Shown here piece by piece: positions 26,050 through 37,460 of a stretch of DNA of 64,000 bases (its first letter is position 1; the number at the start of each line of letters is the position of its first letter). This DNA is from Hyphomonadaceae bacterium. GTDB taxonomy: Bacteria; Pseudomonadota; Alphaproteobacteria; Caulobacterales; Aquidulcibacteraceae. The translations under genes were made by a program, and so were the position numbers. The notes under the pieces are model-generated. The model was not told the origin of the DNA, made no database searches, and saw only the letters and a program-made list of their open reading frames with translations. The stretch is from positions 62,001 through 126,000 of the forward strand of contig JAHDXR010000007.1 in the NCBI GenBank assembly GCA_023384105.1, given 5' to 3'.

Positions 26050-26534
26050 GCGGCGAGCGCGTGGTCGATCGCTTCCAGCATGTCCGGGCCGAGCGGCGCG
26101 GCCTTGGAGGGGAACGCTTCGAGCAGCGCGCCGTCCTTGCCGATCAGGTACTTGTGGAAGTTCCAGCGCGGCAGCGCGCCGTCGCCCAGCTCCTCGGCGA
26201 CCCACTGGTAGAAGGGATGGCGCCGCTGCGCCGGGACGATCTCGACCTTCGACGTCATCGGGAAGGTGACGTGATAGGAATTGTCGCAGAACTCGCGGAT
26301 TTCGCGCTCCGACCCGGATTCCTGATGGCCGAAATCGTTGCAGGGCACGCCGACGACGACGAGGCCCTTGCCGGCCTTGGCCTCGTAGAGCGCTTCGAGG
26401 TCGCGGTACTGCGAGGTGAAGCCGCAGGCTGAGGCCACGTTCACCACCAGCACGGCCTTGCCGGCGTAATCGGCCAGCTTGATCTCGCCGGGTTCATCCA
26501 GCTTGGCGAAGGTGAAGTCGTGGGCGGTGGTCAT
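26046..26534 (-). CDS. Glutathione peroxidase family protein (Cys type)
   Basis: 162 residues. NVASACGFTSQYRDLEALY carries the peroxidatic Cys37 (in place of selenocysteine), FGHQESGSE holds the conserved Gln, and PRWNFHKYLIGKDG the conserved Trp-Asn. These form the catalytic set of Cys-type glutathione peroxidases, which reduce peroxides, often using thioredoxin. ATG 26534 gives the normal family length; ATG 26570 is an upstream alternative. Convergent with emrB, stops overlapping. Confidence 0.92.
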   Translation of the reverse strand: MTTAHDFTFAKLDEPGEIKLADYAGKAVLVVNVASACGFTSQYRDLEALYEAKAGKGLVVVGVPCNDFGHQESGSEREIREFCDNSYHVTFPMTSKVEIVPAQRRHPFYQWVAEELGDGALPRWNFHKYLIGKDGALLEAFPSKAAPLGPDMLEAIDHALAA

Positions 26535-26762
26535 GGCGATCGTCGCAGCTCTCAGCGGGCGGCGGGGCATGTAAACCTCTTGGCGCTCCCGAGCAATGCA
26601 TGTGGCGTTCCGCGAACGGGAATGTTACAGCCCAACGCATGGCCGCCGCTTTGCGTTTCTTTAGCATAGCCTCGCGAATTTGAGGCCCGGCCCGCGTTGA
26701 GCCCTCGCTCCGCGGGACCGGGATCGGCTACATCACATTCGCTTCACCGGAGAAAAGACCCG

Positions 26763-29700
26763 ATGGCCGATGCGCCTGCCGGTCGCGACTATCGCGAGAC
26801 CGTTTTCCTGCCCGACCTGCCGGGCGATCCTTTTCCGCTGCGCGCGGGCCTGCCGAAGAAGGAGCCCGAGCGGGTCAAGCACTGGGTCGACATCGGCCTC
26901 TACCACCTGCTGCGCAAGGCGGCGGCGGATTGGCCGAAGGTCGTGTTCCACGACGGCCCGCCCTACGCCAACGGACCGATCCATATCGGCCACGCCGAGA
27001 ACAAGATCCTCAAGGACTTCGTCGTCCGCACCAAGCAGATGGCGGGCTACGATTGCGATTACGTGCCGGGCTGGGACTGCCACGGCCTGCCGATCGAGTG
27101 GAAGGTCGAGGAGGATTTCCGCAAGCAGGGCCGCAAGAAGCCTGACGTGCCGGCGGTCGAGTTTCGCAAGGCGTGCCGCGAATATGCCGATAAGTGGATT
27201 CCGCTGCAGCGCGACGAGTTCAAGCGCCTCGGCATCGAAGCCGACTGGGACAATTACTACACGACGATGAGCTTCGACGCCGAAGCGGCGATTGCGGCCG
27301 AGTTCTTGCGCGTGGTGCGCACGGGGCTGGTGTATCGCGGCTCGAAGCCGGTGATGTGGAGCCCGGTGGAACGGACTTCGCTGGCGGAAGCGGAAGTGGA
27401 GTACGCGGAAAAGACGAGCCCGACGATCTGGGTGAAGTTTCCCGCGCTTCATGGACCGCCGGCGTCCTCGCCGGCCGGCGCGGCGCATGCCGGCGAGGCG
27501 CCGGCGGTCCATATTGTGATCTGGACGACGACGCCGTGGACGATCCCGGGCAACCGCGCGATCTCGTATTCGCCGTCGATCAGCTATGGCGTCTTTGAAG
27601 TCGAGAGCATCGAGCACGGCTTGGCGTTCGAGCCGTGGGTGAAGGTCGGCGAGAGACTCGCGATCGCCGACAAGCTCGCCGAGGACGTGATGCGCGCGGC
27701 GAAGGCGGCGTCGTGGAAGCGCGTTGGCGATTTCGATCCGAACGGCGTTGTGTGCGCGCATCCGTTGCGGAATTGGCGACCCTCCTCCCTTGCGGGGGAA
27801 GGCGGGGGAGTCGCTTACGCCTTCCCTGTCCCGCTGCTCGCGGGCGATCACGTCACCGACGATGCGGGCACGGGCTTCGTGCACACGGCGCCGGGGCATG
27901 GCCAGGACGACTTCGAAATCTGGGTGAAGCATTTCGGCCAGGACGGCATCCCGTTCACGGTCGACGAGGACGGCCGTTTCACCAAGGAAGCGCCGGGCTT
28001 TGAAGGGCTCGAAATCCTGCAGCTTGAGGGCAAGAACCTCGGCAAGGACGGGCCGGCGAACAAGGCGGTGATCGATGCGCTGATCGAGGCCGGCGCGCTG
28101 CTGGCGCGCGGGCAGCTGAAGCACCAGTATCCGCACTCGTGGCGCTCGAAGGCGCCGCTGATCTTCCGCAACACGCCGCAATGGTTCATCGCGCTCGACA
28201 AGCCGTATCGCAACGGCAAGACGCTGCGCCAGGTCGCGCTCGAAGAGATCGACCGCGTCGATTGGGGCCAGAAGCGCACCGGCGAGACCAAGGACTACAA
28301 CCGCATCCGCGGCATGATCGAGGATCGCCCCGATTGGCTGGTGTCGCGCCAGCGCGCCTGGGGCGTGCCGCTGCCGATCTTCGTGAAGAAGAGCGACGGC
28401 TCGATTCTGCAGGACGCTGAAGTCGATGCGCGCATCGTCGCCGCGATGAAGCGAGGCGGCGCTGATGTGTGGTGGGCGACGCCAGCGCAGGACTTTCTGG
28501 GCGATAGATACAAGGCTGGTGAGTTCGAGAAGGTCGAGGACATCCTGGATGTCTGGTTCGACTCAGGCTCCACGCATGCGTTCGTGATCGGCAACCCCGA
28601 AGCGCCGACGCGGGCCTCGTTCGCGAACCCGGTCTCGACCATCTATCTCGAAGGCTCGGACCAGCACCGCGGCTGGTTCCATTCCTCGCTGCTGGAAAGC
28701 TGCGCCACGCGCGGGCGCGCGCCCTATGACGAGGTCATCACGCACGGCTTCGCCATGGACGAGGAGGGCAGGAAGATGTCCAAGTCCCTCGGCAATGTGG
28801 TGGAGCCGCAGAAGATCGCGCAGCAGAACGGCGTTGAAATCCTGCGTCTGCTGATCGCGGCGGCGGAGTACGGCGACGATCTGCGTTTGGGCAAAATCAT
28901 GCTCGACCAGTCGAGCGAGATGTACCGCAAGCTGCGCAACACGCTGCGCTATCTGCTGGGAGCGCTGAAGAATTTCGAGGAGAGCGAGCGCGTTCCTTGG
29001 ACCGCCGGCGTCCTCGCCGGCGAGACGCCGGCGATCCAAGAACGGCTGCCTTTGCTGGAGCGCTGGCTGCTGCATCGGCTGTGGGAGCTGGATCGCGCCG
29101 TGCGCGGCGCCTACGGGACCTACCAGTTCCGCATTGCGCTGCAGGCTATCGTCGAGTTCTGCAATGTCGATCTTTCGGCGTTCTATGTCGACGTGCGCAA
29201 GGACGCGCTCTATTGCGACGCGCCGTCCTCGTTCCGCCGCCGCGCCTGCCGCACGGCGCTCGACGAGACGTTCTCGCGGCTGACCGCATGGCTCGCGCCG
29301 ATCCTGCCGTTCACGGCGGAGGAAGCATGGCTGACGCGTTTCCCGGACACCGTCTCGGTGCATCTGCGCACGTTCCCGGAGACGCCCGACAGCTGGCGGG
29401 ACGATTTCGCCGGCGAGGAAATGGCGAGGCTCCGTGAAGCGCGCGCGGTGGTGACGGGGGCGCTCGAAGTGGCGCGGCGCGAGAAGGTGATCGGCGCGGC
29501 GCTGGAAGCGGCGCCGCGCGTGTTCGTCGCCGACGACGGCCTGCGGGCTTCGCTGCAGGCGGTCGATTTCGCCGAACTGTGCATCACCAGCGGCGTGATC
29601 ATCGAGGCGGGCGAAGGCTCGGACGAGGCGTTCCGCCTGCCGGAGACGCCGGGGGTTGCGGTGGCGGTGGAAAAGGCGCCGGGCGTGAAGTGCGCGCGGT

Positions 29701-29801
29701 CGTGGAAGTATTTCGACCCCGCCACCGCCGACCCGCGCTACCCCGACATCACGCCGCGCGACGCGGAAGCGGTGGCTGCCTGGGACGCCGCGCGCAGGTA
29801 G
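26763..29801 (+). CDS. ileS: Isoleucyl-tRNA synthetase with in-frame repeat insertions
   Basis: 1012 residues, longer than the usual roughly 940. HIGH motif at H74 (HIGHAENK), KMSKS at about 671 (KMSKSLGN), and CP1 editing domain with IWTTTPWTIPGNRA. Three low-complexity inserts are encoded by palindromic DNA: residues 230-250 and 337-350 in the editing region, and 745-759 (PWTAGVLAGETPAIQ) near the start of the anticodon domain. At the C-terminus the usual zinc-binding Cys set is mostly lost (KCARSWKYFDP; no second CxxC). ATG 26763 has GGAGA about 9 bases upstream. It charges tRNA-Ile. Confidence 0.95.
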   Translation: MADAPAGRDYRETVFLPDLPGDPFPLRAGLPKKEPERVKHWVDIGLYHLLRKAAADWPKVVFHDGPPYANGPIHIGHAENKILKDFVVRTKQMAGYDCDYVPGWDCHGLPIEWKVEEDFRKQGRKKPDVPAVEFRKACREYADKWIPLQRDEFKRLGIEADWDNYYTTMSFDAEAAIAAEFLRVVRTGLVYRGSKPVMWSPVERTSLAEAEVEYAEKTSPTIWVKFPALHGPPASSPAGAAHAGEAPAVHIVIWTTTPWTIPGNRAISYSPSISYGVFEVESIEHGLAFEPWVKVGERLAIADKLAEDVMRAAKAASWKRVGDFDPNGVVCAHPLRNWRPSSLAGEGGGVAYAFPVPLLAGDHVTDDAGTGFVHTAPGHGQDDFEIWVKHFGQDGIPFTVDEDGRFTKEAPGFEGLEILQLEGKNLGKDGPANKAVIDALIEAGALLARGQLKHQYPHSWRSKAPLIFRNTPQWFIALDKPYRNGKTLRQVALEEIDRVDWGQKRTGETKDYNRIRGMIEDRPDWLVSRQRAWGVPLPIFVKKSDGSILQDAEVDARIVAAMKRGGADVWWATPAQDFLGDRYKAGEFEKVEDILDVWFDSGSTHAFVIGNPEAPTRASFANPVSTIYLEGSDQHRGWFHSSLLESCATRGRAPYDEVITHGFAMDEEGRKMSKSLGNVVEPQKIAQQNGVEILRLLIAAAEYGDDLRLGKIMLDQSSEMYRKLRNTLRYLLGALKNFEESERVPWTAGVLAGETPAIQERLPLLERWLLHRLWELDRAVRGAYGTYQFRIALQAIVEFCNVDLSAFYVDVRKDALYCDAPSSFRRRACRTALDETFSRLTAWLAPILPFTAEEAWLTRFPDTVSVHLRTFPETPDSWRDDFAGEEMARLREARAVVTGALEVARREKVIGAALEAAPRVFVADDGLRASLQAVDFAELCITSGVIIEAGEGSDEAFRLPETPGVAVAVEKAPGVKCARSWKYFDPATADPRYPDITPRDAEAVAAWDAARR
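27451..27512. repeat. Family A palindrome inside ileS (copy 2)
   Basis: ATGGACCGCCGGCG (from 27451) and its reverse complement ending GGCGGTCCAT (27512) frame a 62-base near-perfect palindrome with a CCTCGCCGG core shared with 126-157. It encodes IleS residues 230-250 (HGPPASSPAG to EAPAVH) and sits just before the conserved VIWTTTPWTIPGN editing segment, adding an Ala/Pro-rich loop. Confidence 0.88.
27771..27812. repeat. Second-type small palindrome inside ileS
   Basis: CGACCCTCC and GGGGGAGTCG outer halves with an inner TCCC-TTGCG-GGGGA hairpin. It encodes about NWRPSSLAGEGGGV (residues 337-350), between HPLR and YAFPVPLLAGDHVTDDAGTG, which are adjacent or nearly so in ordinary IleS. CCTCC-type GC hairpins of this kind are usually intergenic. 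Confidence 0.7.
28996..29040. repeat. Family A palindrome inside ileS (copy 3)
   Basis: CTTGGACCGCCGGCGTCCTC and the reverse complement ending GGCGATCCAAG form a 45-base palindrome with the same core as the 27451 copy. It encodes PWTAGVLAGETPAIQ (IleS 745-759) between the catalytic and anticodon-binding parts. Confidence 0.88.
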
Positions 29802-29843
29802 GTTCGCTCCGGAGCGCCTGCGTTGGATTTAACGCATGGCGCT

Positions 29844-31079
29844 TTAGCTGCGATAATCGCCGTTGATCTCGACGTAGCGCTTGGTCAGGTCGCACGTATA
29901 CATGCGCGCGCGGCCAGAGCCTGGGCCGACCGTCACCGTGATCTCCAGCTCCGGGCGCTTCATGTAGGCGCTCATCGCCGCTTCGTCGTATTCGGCGCTG
30001 ACCATGCCGTCGCGCGCGGCGTAGAGATCGCCGAAGCGCACGCCGATCATCTCTTTCTTCACCGGCTGATCGGCGCGCCCGATCGCCATGACGATGCGGC
30101 CCCAATTGGCGTCCTCGCCGGCGATGGCGGTCTTCACCAGCGGGCTTTCGCAGATCGTGCGCGCAATGGCTTTTGCCGATGCGTCGCTCGCTGCGCCTTC
30201 GACATTGACCGCGACAAGCTTGGTCGCGCCTTCGCCGTCGCGCACGATCTGGATGGCGAGACCGGCCAGCACCTGGCTCAGCGCGGCGCGGAACGGCGCC
30301 AGCCGTTCGTCCTTCGCGTCGGGAATCGGCGGAACCTTGGCCTGGCCGGTGGCGAACAAGAGCACGCAATCATTGGTCGAACGGTCGCCGTCGACTGTGA
30401 TCGAGTTGAAGCTGGTTTCGGTTTCCTGGCGCAGCAGCGTCTTCAGGATCGGCGCCGAGAGCGCGGCGTCGGTGAACACGAACGCCAGCATCGTCGCCAT
30501 GTTCGGCGCGATCATGCCCGAGCCCTTGGCGACGCCGGCGATGTTGACCTTCGCGCCGTCGATCTCGCAGTTTGCGCCCGCGCCTTTCGCGAACGTGTCC
30601 GTCGTCATGATCGCGGCGGCGGCCTTGGGCCAGTCCACGGGCGCAAGCTGCATCTTCGGCAGCGCCGCGGCGATCTTGGAATCGTCCAGCACCACGCCGA
30701 TCACGCCGGTGGAGGCGGCGAGCATTTCGCGAGTCTCCACCCCGATCGCCGCGCCGGCTTCCTCCAGCGCGCGCTTGCACGCCGCATCGCCGGCGGGCCC
30801 GGTGAACGAGTTGGCGCAGCCGGCGTTCACCAGCAGCCCGCGCGCGCTGCCGCGCGTCGCCGCCAGCGCCTGCTTGCACCAGTCGGTCGGCGCCGAGCCC
30901 ACGGCGTTGGTGGTGAACACGCCCGCCGCGCGCGTGCCCGCGGGCATGCGCATCAGCAGCAGGTCCGGCCGTTCGTGCTTGTAGAAGCCTGCGCGGCCGA
31001 CCGCGGCGTCTAGGCCGGCGATCGGCGGAAGATCGGGGAAACGGTCGGGCGCGAGCGGCGAGACCGCATCGATCTTCAT
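29844..31079 (-). CDS. argJ: Bifunctional ornithine acetyltransferase / N-acetylglutamate synthase
   Basis: 411 residues. The autoprocessing site KGSGMIAPNMATMLAF gives T196 (Ala-Thr-Met-Leu) as the nucleophile after self-cleavage. C-terminal EDANWGRIVMAIGRA and RYVEINGDYRS are typical. It transfers acetyl between N-acetylornithine and glutamate in arginine synthesis. Its ATG overlaps the stop of the upstream PPIase lipoprotein gene (ATGA at 31076-31079); this PPIase-argJ order beside secA is common in alphaproteobacteria. It is convergent with ileS across a 42-base gap. Confidence 0.96.
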   Translation of the reverse strand: MKIDAVSPLAPDRFPDLPPIAGLDAAVGRAGFYKHERPDLLLMRMPAGTRAAGVFTTNAVGSAPTDWCKQALAATRGSARGLLVNAGCANSFTGPAGDAACKRALEEAGAAIGVETREMLAASTGVIGVVLDDSKIAAALPKMQLAPVDWPKAAAAIMTTDTFAKGAGANCEIDGAKVNIAGVAKGSGMIAPNMATMLAFVFTDAALSAPILKTLLRQETETSFNSITVDGDRSTNDCVLLFATGQAKVPPIPDAKDERLAPFRAALSQVLAGLAIQIVRDGEGATKLVAVNVEGAASDASAKAIARTICESPLVKTAIAGEDANWGRIVMAIGRADQPVKKEMIGVRFGDLYAARDGMVSAEYDEAAMSAYMKRPELEITVTVGPGSGRARMYTCDLTKRYVEINGDYRS

Positions 31080-32173
31080 TCTAGCGTTCCGTTTTCAGCC
31101 GGCGTTTCGGCCGGCGCGGGTGCTGAGGCGGGTTGCGTTGACGCCGGCGCTGAGGGCGGGGCCTGCTGCGTCACGATCGGCGGAGCGGCGTTGGGGAACG
31201 GGAAGGGCGGCGGCGGCGCGCCGGTCTGCGGCGTCGCCGGCTCCGGCTGCGGAGTCGGCGCGCTTGGCGTGGCGTCCGCCGGCGCGGTCACTTCGCCCGC
31301 CGGCGCCATGCCCGGCTCCGGCTCGCGCAGCCGCTCGACCCGCGCATCGCGCTGCAGCCGCTCCATCAGTTGCGTGGTTTCCTGCCACGCCAGCCATTGG
31401 GTGATGCGCGGACGCAGCTGTTCGAGGCTCGGGCCGCCGATGGTGCGGCGGTCGTCGACGCGGAACAGGTGCCAGCTGCCGTCGTCGAGCTGGAGCGGGC
31501 CGATCAGCTGGCCGACGCCCGAGCGCTCGATTTCCTGGCGCATCTGCGGCGTCAGGTCGGAGATGGCGCGGAAGCCCAGATCGCCGCCGTCGGGGGCGGT
31601 GTCGCGCTCCACCGACAGCTCGAACGCCAGGGCTTCGAACCGCTCGCCTTGATCGAGCCTTCTTTTGGCCGCGTCGGCAGCCTCACGTGTCGAGAACTGG
31701 ATATGGCGCAGATGCACCTCGTCGCCCTGGCCGAGCCGGCTGGAATTCTCGCGGTAGAGCCGTTCGATGGTCGTGGGATCGGCCGCTTTCTGGGCGATTT
31801 CTTCGTAGATCGCCGCCGCCAGAACCCGTTCGCGCGCGTTTTCCAGCTGACGGCGGATGTCGGGCTGGCGGTCGAGGCCGCGCGCCTCGGCTTCCATGGA
31901 GAAGAGGCGGATTTGGATCAGTTCTTCGAGCGCCAGCGTGGCGGCGTCGGAATTGGCGTCGAGATCCTCGGTCTCGCCGATCCAGCCGCGCGAGACCGCG
32001 TGCGCGCGCACGTCCTCGACATAGATTGGCCGGCCGTTGACGGTGGCGGCGACGATCGGGTCGCGCACGCCTTCGCCCTGTCCGCCGGAGGTGCGGCCAA
32101 GCCCGCAGCCTGCCAGTGCCACCAGCGCCGCGGCCAGCATCGCCTTAAGGGAAACACGCTTCAGCGACGTCAT
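31076..32173 (-). CDS. Parvulin-type peptidyl-prolyl isomerase lipoprotein
   Basis: 365 residues. Lipoprotein signal MLAAALVALAGC. SurA-like N-terminal helices (about 35-135: ALEELIQIRLFSMEAEARGL), a parvulin/rotamase domain (about 140-235: HLRHIQFSTREAADAAKRRL ... DGGDLGFRAISDLTPQM), and a Pro/Ala-rich C-terminal tail. It probably folds envelope proteins in the periplasm, complementing the Sec machinery encoded by the divergent secA. ATG 32173 chosen because the signal peptide follows; the open frame extends upstream without support. Its stop overlaps argJ. Confidence 0.85.
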   Translation of the reverse strand: MTSLKRVSLKAMLAAALVALAGCGLGRTSGGQGEGVRDPIVAATVNGRPIYVEDVRAHAVSRGWIGETEDLDANSDAATLALEELIQIRLFSMEAEARGLDRQPDIRRQLENARERVLAAAIYEEIAQKAADPTTIERLYRENSSRLGQGDEVHLRHIQFSTREAADAAKRRLDQGERFEALAFELSVERDTAPDGGDLGFRAISDLTPQMRQEIERSGVGQLIGPLQLDDGSWHLFRVDDRRTIGGPSLEQLRPRITQWLAWQETTQLMERLQRDARVERLREPEPGMAPAGEVTAPADATPSAPTPQPEPATPQTGAPPPPFPFPNAAPPIVTQQAPPSAPASTQPASAPAPAETPAENGTLE

Positions 32174-32394
32174 GCGTTCTGCTCTTTCGCTCAGGGCGCG
32201 TGCAAATCCTGCGCCCCTGAGGTCGCATTGACACCGCCCAGGGCCGCTCTTAAGTCTCGCCAGCGCACAAGTCGAGAGTGTTTCCGCACCTGGGCGCACG
32301 TCGGTGGGACGCAAAAAATACAACAACTTCAACGCTCTCGTCGCTCTTTCACGCGCCCTGTCCAGAACGGCGCATCAACCTTAAGATCGCGCCC

Positions 32395-35100
<2,706 letters not shown>

Positions 35101-35114
35101 AGCGCGAGCCGCTA

Positions 35115-35213
35115 CGGACCGCCGGCGTCTCAGCTTCGAGCCGTCTGCGGGATGAAACGGGGTTGCCGGCTTCCAGCCGGCATGCGGCGTCTCAACGTCT
35201 CATCCGCATGCAG
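35115..35213. repeat. Mosaic palindromic region after secA
   Basis: It begins CGGACCGCCGGCGTCTC, like the left arm of the family A element. It then holds an imperfect inverted repeat CTGCGGGATGA (35145-35155) / TCATCCGCATGCAG (35200-35213) around a perfect GCCGGC-TTCCA-GCCGGC hairpin (35165-35181). It fills most of the 169-base gap between secA and the convergent vapC-like gene; no gene seen here. Confidence 0.65.
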
Positions 35214-35269
35214 GATGAAATGAAACGCAAGCGCCACAGGACGACGCATCCGATATTCGGCACGCCGCT

Positions 35270-35659
35270 TTAAGGTTTCCGCACTTCGAGCGCGCCGGCG
35301 CGTTTCGCAGCCTTCGCCAAGTCGCCATCGAAGCCGACGAACGCATCGCAGTCGGCCGCGCTTGCCATGTGCAGCGCGTCGGCGAAGTCCATGCCGTGGA
35401 GCGCCCAGTCGAACGCTCGGGCGATCCGCGCGGGTTGATCGAGGCTGACGGTCGGCAATCCTGAGAACGCGCGGAGCGCATCGACAGAATCGCTTCGCGC
35501 GTATTTGTAAGTGCTGCGAAGCACCCAATCGGCTTCCAGCAGAACCGTGGCGCTGAGAAGAATTGCGTTGTTGTTGATAAGGCTGCGGGCGCGCGCGCAT
35601 TGCTGCGCATCGTCGTTGGTCAGGTAGCGCACGACAACGTTAGTATCGACCGCGAGCAT
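35270..35659 (-). CDS. vapC: VapC-like PIN-domain toxin
   Basis: 129 residues, a single PIN domain: LAVDTNVVVRYLTNDD with the first Asp (D5), ATVLLEADWVLRS with the conserved Glu, FADALHMASA with an Asp, and FVGFDGDLAKAAKRAG with the last Asp. This four-acid set binds Mg2+ for ribonuclease activity; VapC toxins cut RNA, often tRNA or rRNA. ATG 35659 overlaps the antitoxin-like gene by 20 bases, typical of TA operons. The RNA target cannot be told. Confidence 0.88.
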   Translation of the reverse strand: MLAVDTNVVVRYLTNDDAQQCARARSLINNNAILLSATVLLEADWVLRSTYKYARSDSVDALRAFSGLPTVSLDQPARIARAFDWALHGMDFADALHMASAADCDAFVGFDGDLAKAAKRAGALEVRKP

Positions 35660-35873
35660 GCCGACGTCTTGCTTCTTCCAGGACCCCGGCGTCCATCTCC
35701 TTCAGCGTCTTCGGCTTGCCCTTGTACTTGAGCATGCCGAACACCTCGTCCGGATCGGTTCGGGGAATACTCCGCTCTTCCTTCAACAAGACGCCCGCCT
35801 CGGTCCGTTCGACCGTCAGCCGCGTGCCTTCGGTCCAGCTGAGCTCATCGCGGATCGCCTTCGGCAGGATCAC
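35640..35873 (-). CDS. vapB: VapB-like (AbrB/MazE-type) antitoxin, no normal start codon
   Basis: 77 residues from the only possible start, a GTG at 35873-35871. The AbrB swapped-hairpin domain, however, continues upstream: the 18 codons before the GTG read PKGKGKPTPTTTVSTKGQ, giving the conserved TTTVSTKGQVILPKAIRDEL start of AbrB-type antitoxins. Those codons contain no ATG, GTG or TTG and begin just after the TGA stop (35930-35928) of the upstream M20 peptidase gene, in the same frame. So the 5' end has been lost or is translated in an unusual way. The C-terminal part (about 40-77) would bind VapC. Confidence 0.6.
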   Translation of the reverse strand: MILPKAIRDELSWTEGTRLTVERTEAGVLLKEERSIPRTDPDEVFGMLKYKGKPKTLKEMDAGVLEEARRRHARGRY

Positions 35874-35927
35874 CTGGCCTTTGGTCGAAACCGTAGTGGT
35901 GGGTGTGGGCTTGCCTTTGCCCTTAGG

Positions 35928-37331
35928 TCAAGTCCTCGGCCCCGCCAGCTCCGTCAGCAGCACGCGCCAGTGCGTCAGGCCCTGGTAGAAGCTCGTCACC
36001 GGCACGCGTTCGTTGAGGCCGTGGGCGTAGTCGTCGTCATCGCCGATGAATACGGCGCCGACGCCGTAGGTCGGGACGCCGGCGGCGCGGAAGAACAGGC
36101 CATCGGTCGCGCCGGCGGACATATAGGGCGTAATCATCACGCCCGGATGCACCGCGTGCACGGCGCGCGCCGTCGCCTGCATCACGTCGGCGCGCAACGG
36201 CGAGGCGTCGGAGAAATTCGCTGGCCCCAGCTGCGCCACGTCCACGTTCGGCCCGGCGATCGCGCGCAACTCGCTTTCGACCTGGCTCACCGGCACGCCG
36301 GGGAAGATGCGGCAGTTCACCGTCGCCGCCGCCGTCTGCGGCAGCGCGTTCTCGGCGTGGCCGCCGGAGAGCATCGTCGCCACGCAGGTGGTGCGCAGCA
36401 GCGTCGAGAGGTTGGGGTTCTGCGACAGCGTGCGCGCCGCCACCCGGTCGCCGGGCCGTTCCGCGAAGCGGCGCAGCGCCTGCGCCTCCGCGCCGCGAAA
36501 CACGGCCGACGCATTGCGGAAGCTCTCGATCGTGGTGTCGTTCCACATCACCGGGAACTGGAATGCGCGCAGACGCGCCAGCGCGTCGGCGAGTTCGTAG
36601 ATCGCATTGTCCGCGCGCGGCGCCGAGGAATGGCCGCCCGGATTGCGCGCGGTGAAGGTGAAGCTCGCATAGGTCTTCTCGGCCGTCTGCAAGGCGAAGG
36701 AGATGGCGCGGCCATTGCCGTCGAGCTGGCCGCCGCCAGCGTCCGAATTGAGCGCGAACTCCGCATCGCCGATCAGTGCGCGGTGTTCGCCCAGCAGCGC
36801 TTGCGTGGTCGCGCCGGTGGTTTCTTCGTCGCCGGAGAACCACAGGATCAGGTCGCGCGTCGGCGTGAAGCCCTCGCGGCGCAGCGTCAGGAAGGTGGAG
36901 GCGAGGTGGGCCACGCCCGCCTTGTTGTCGAGCGAGCCGCGGCCGAAGAAGAAGCCGTTCTCCTCCACCATCGTGAACGGATCGCGCTCCCAGTCCGCGC
37001 GCAGCGCCGGCACCACGTCCATATGCGCGAGCAGCACAATCGGACGTCCGCCCGAGCCGTCGCCGCGATAGCGCACCAGGAGGCCCGCCGTGTCGTTCGC
37101 GCTGACGATGTGTACGTCGTCCGCCGCGAAGCCGCCGGCGCGGAAGCGTTCGGCGAGATCGTTCGCCATCGTCACGTTCTGCGCGCCGGACGAGGTGTCG
37201 TAGCCGACGATGCGCTGATAGAGGTCGCGCGCCTGCGCCCGCTCGACCTCGCTCGGCGCCTGCGCGTGCGCCGCCGCCGCAAAGCAGAACAAGGCCGCGC
37301 CAATCAGCCCGGTGCGCCAGTTGCGAAGCAT
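35928..37331 (-). CDS. M20-family metallopeptidase, exported
   Basis: 467 residues. Signal peptide ends AAAAHAQAP. M20 zinc ligands are visible: LLAHMDVVPA (His, then Asp), RGSLDNKAGVAHL (Asp bridging), FSGDEETTGATTQ (catalytic Glu pair) and YAHGLNERV (C-terminal His). A dimerisation domain lies in the middle (about 205-320). Family members hydrolyse peptide or acyl-amino acid bonds; substrate unknown. Its TGA is followed in the same frame by the antitoxin-like sequence. Divergent from ruvC. Confidence 0.9.
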   Translation of the reverse strand: MLRNWRTGLIGAALFCFAAAAHAQAPSEVERAQARDLYQRIVGYDTSSGAQNVTMANDLAERFRAGGFAADDVHIVSANDTAGLLVRYRGDGSGGRPIVLLAHMDVVPALRADWERDPFTMVEENGFFFGRGSLDNKAGVAHLASTFLTLRREGFTPTRDLILWFSGDEETTGATTQALLGEHRALIGDAEFALNSDAGGGQLDGNGRAISFALQTAEKTYASFTFTARNPGGHSSAPRADNAIYELADALARLRAFQFPVMWNDTTIESFRNASAVFRGAEAQALRRFAERPGDRVAARTLSQNPNLSTLLRTTCVATMLSGGHAENALPQTAAATVNCRIFPGVPVSQVESELRAIAGPNVDVAQLGPANFSDASPLRADVMQATARAVHAVHPGVMITPYMSAGATDGLFFRAAGVPTYGVGAVFIGDDDDYAHGLNERVPVTSFYQGLTHWRVLLTELAGPRT

Positions 37332-37460
37332 GAATTCCCCCGTTTCTCGGCGGCCATGCTGGGCGGCGGTTAGCGCTTTGGCAAGGGATTGGGCGCAAGG
37401 GCTAAATCCCATGTCGCCGCCGGCCCGACTCGTTCTTGATGTATGCGTAGGAAGGCGCGC

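Noticed and set aside
37332-37460. LexA-type SOS box upstream of ruvC
   Set aside because: No GTTC-N7-GTTC pair was found; one GTTC is present but its partner is not.
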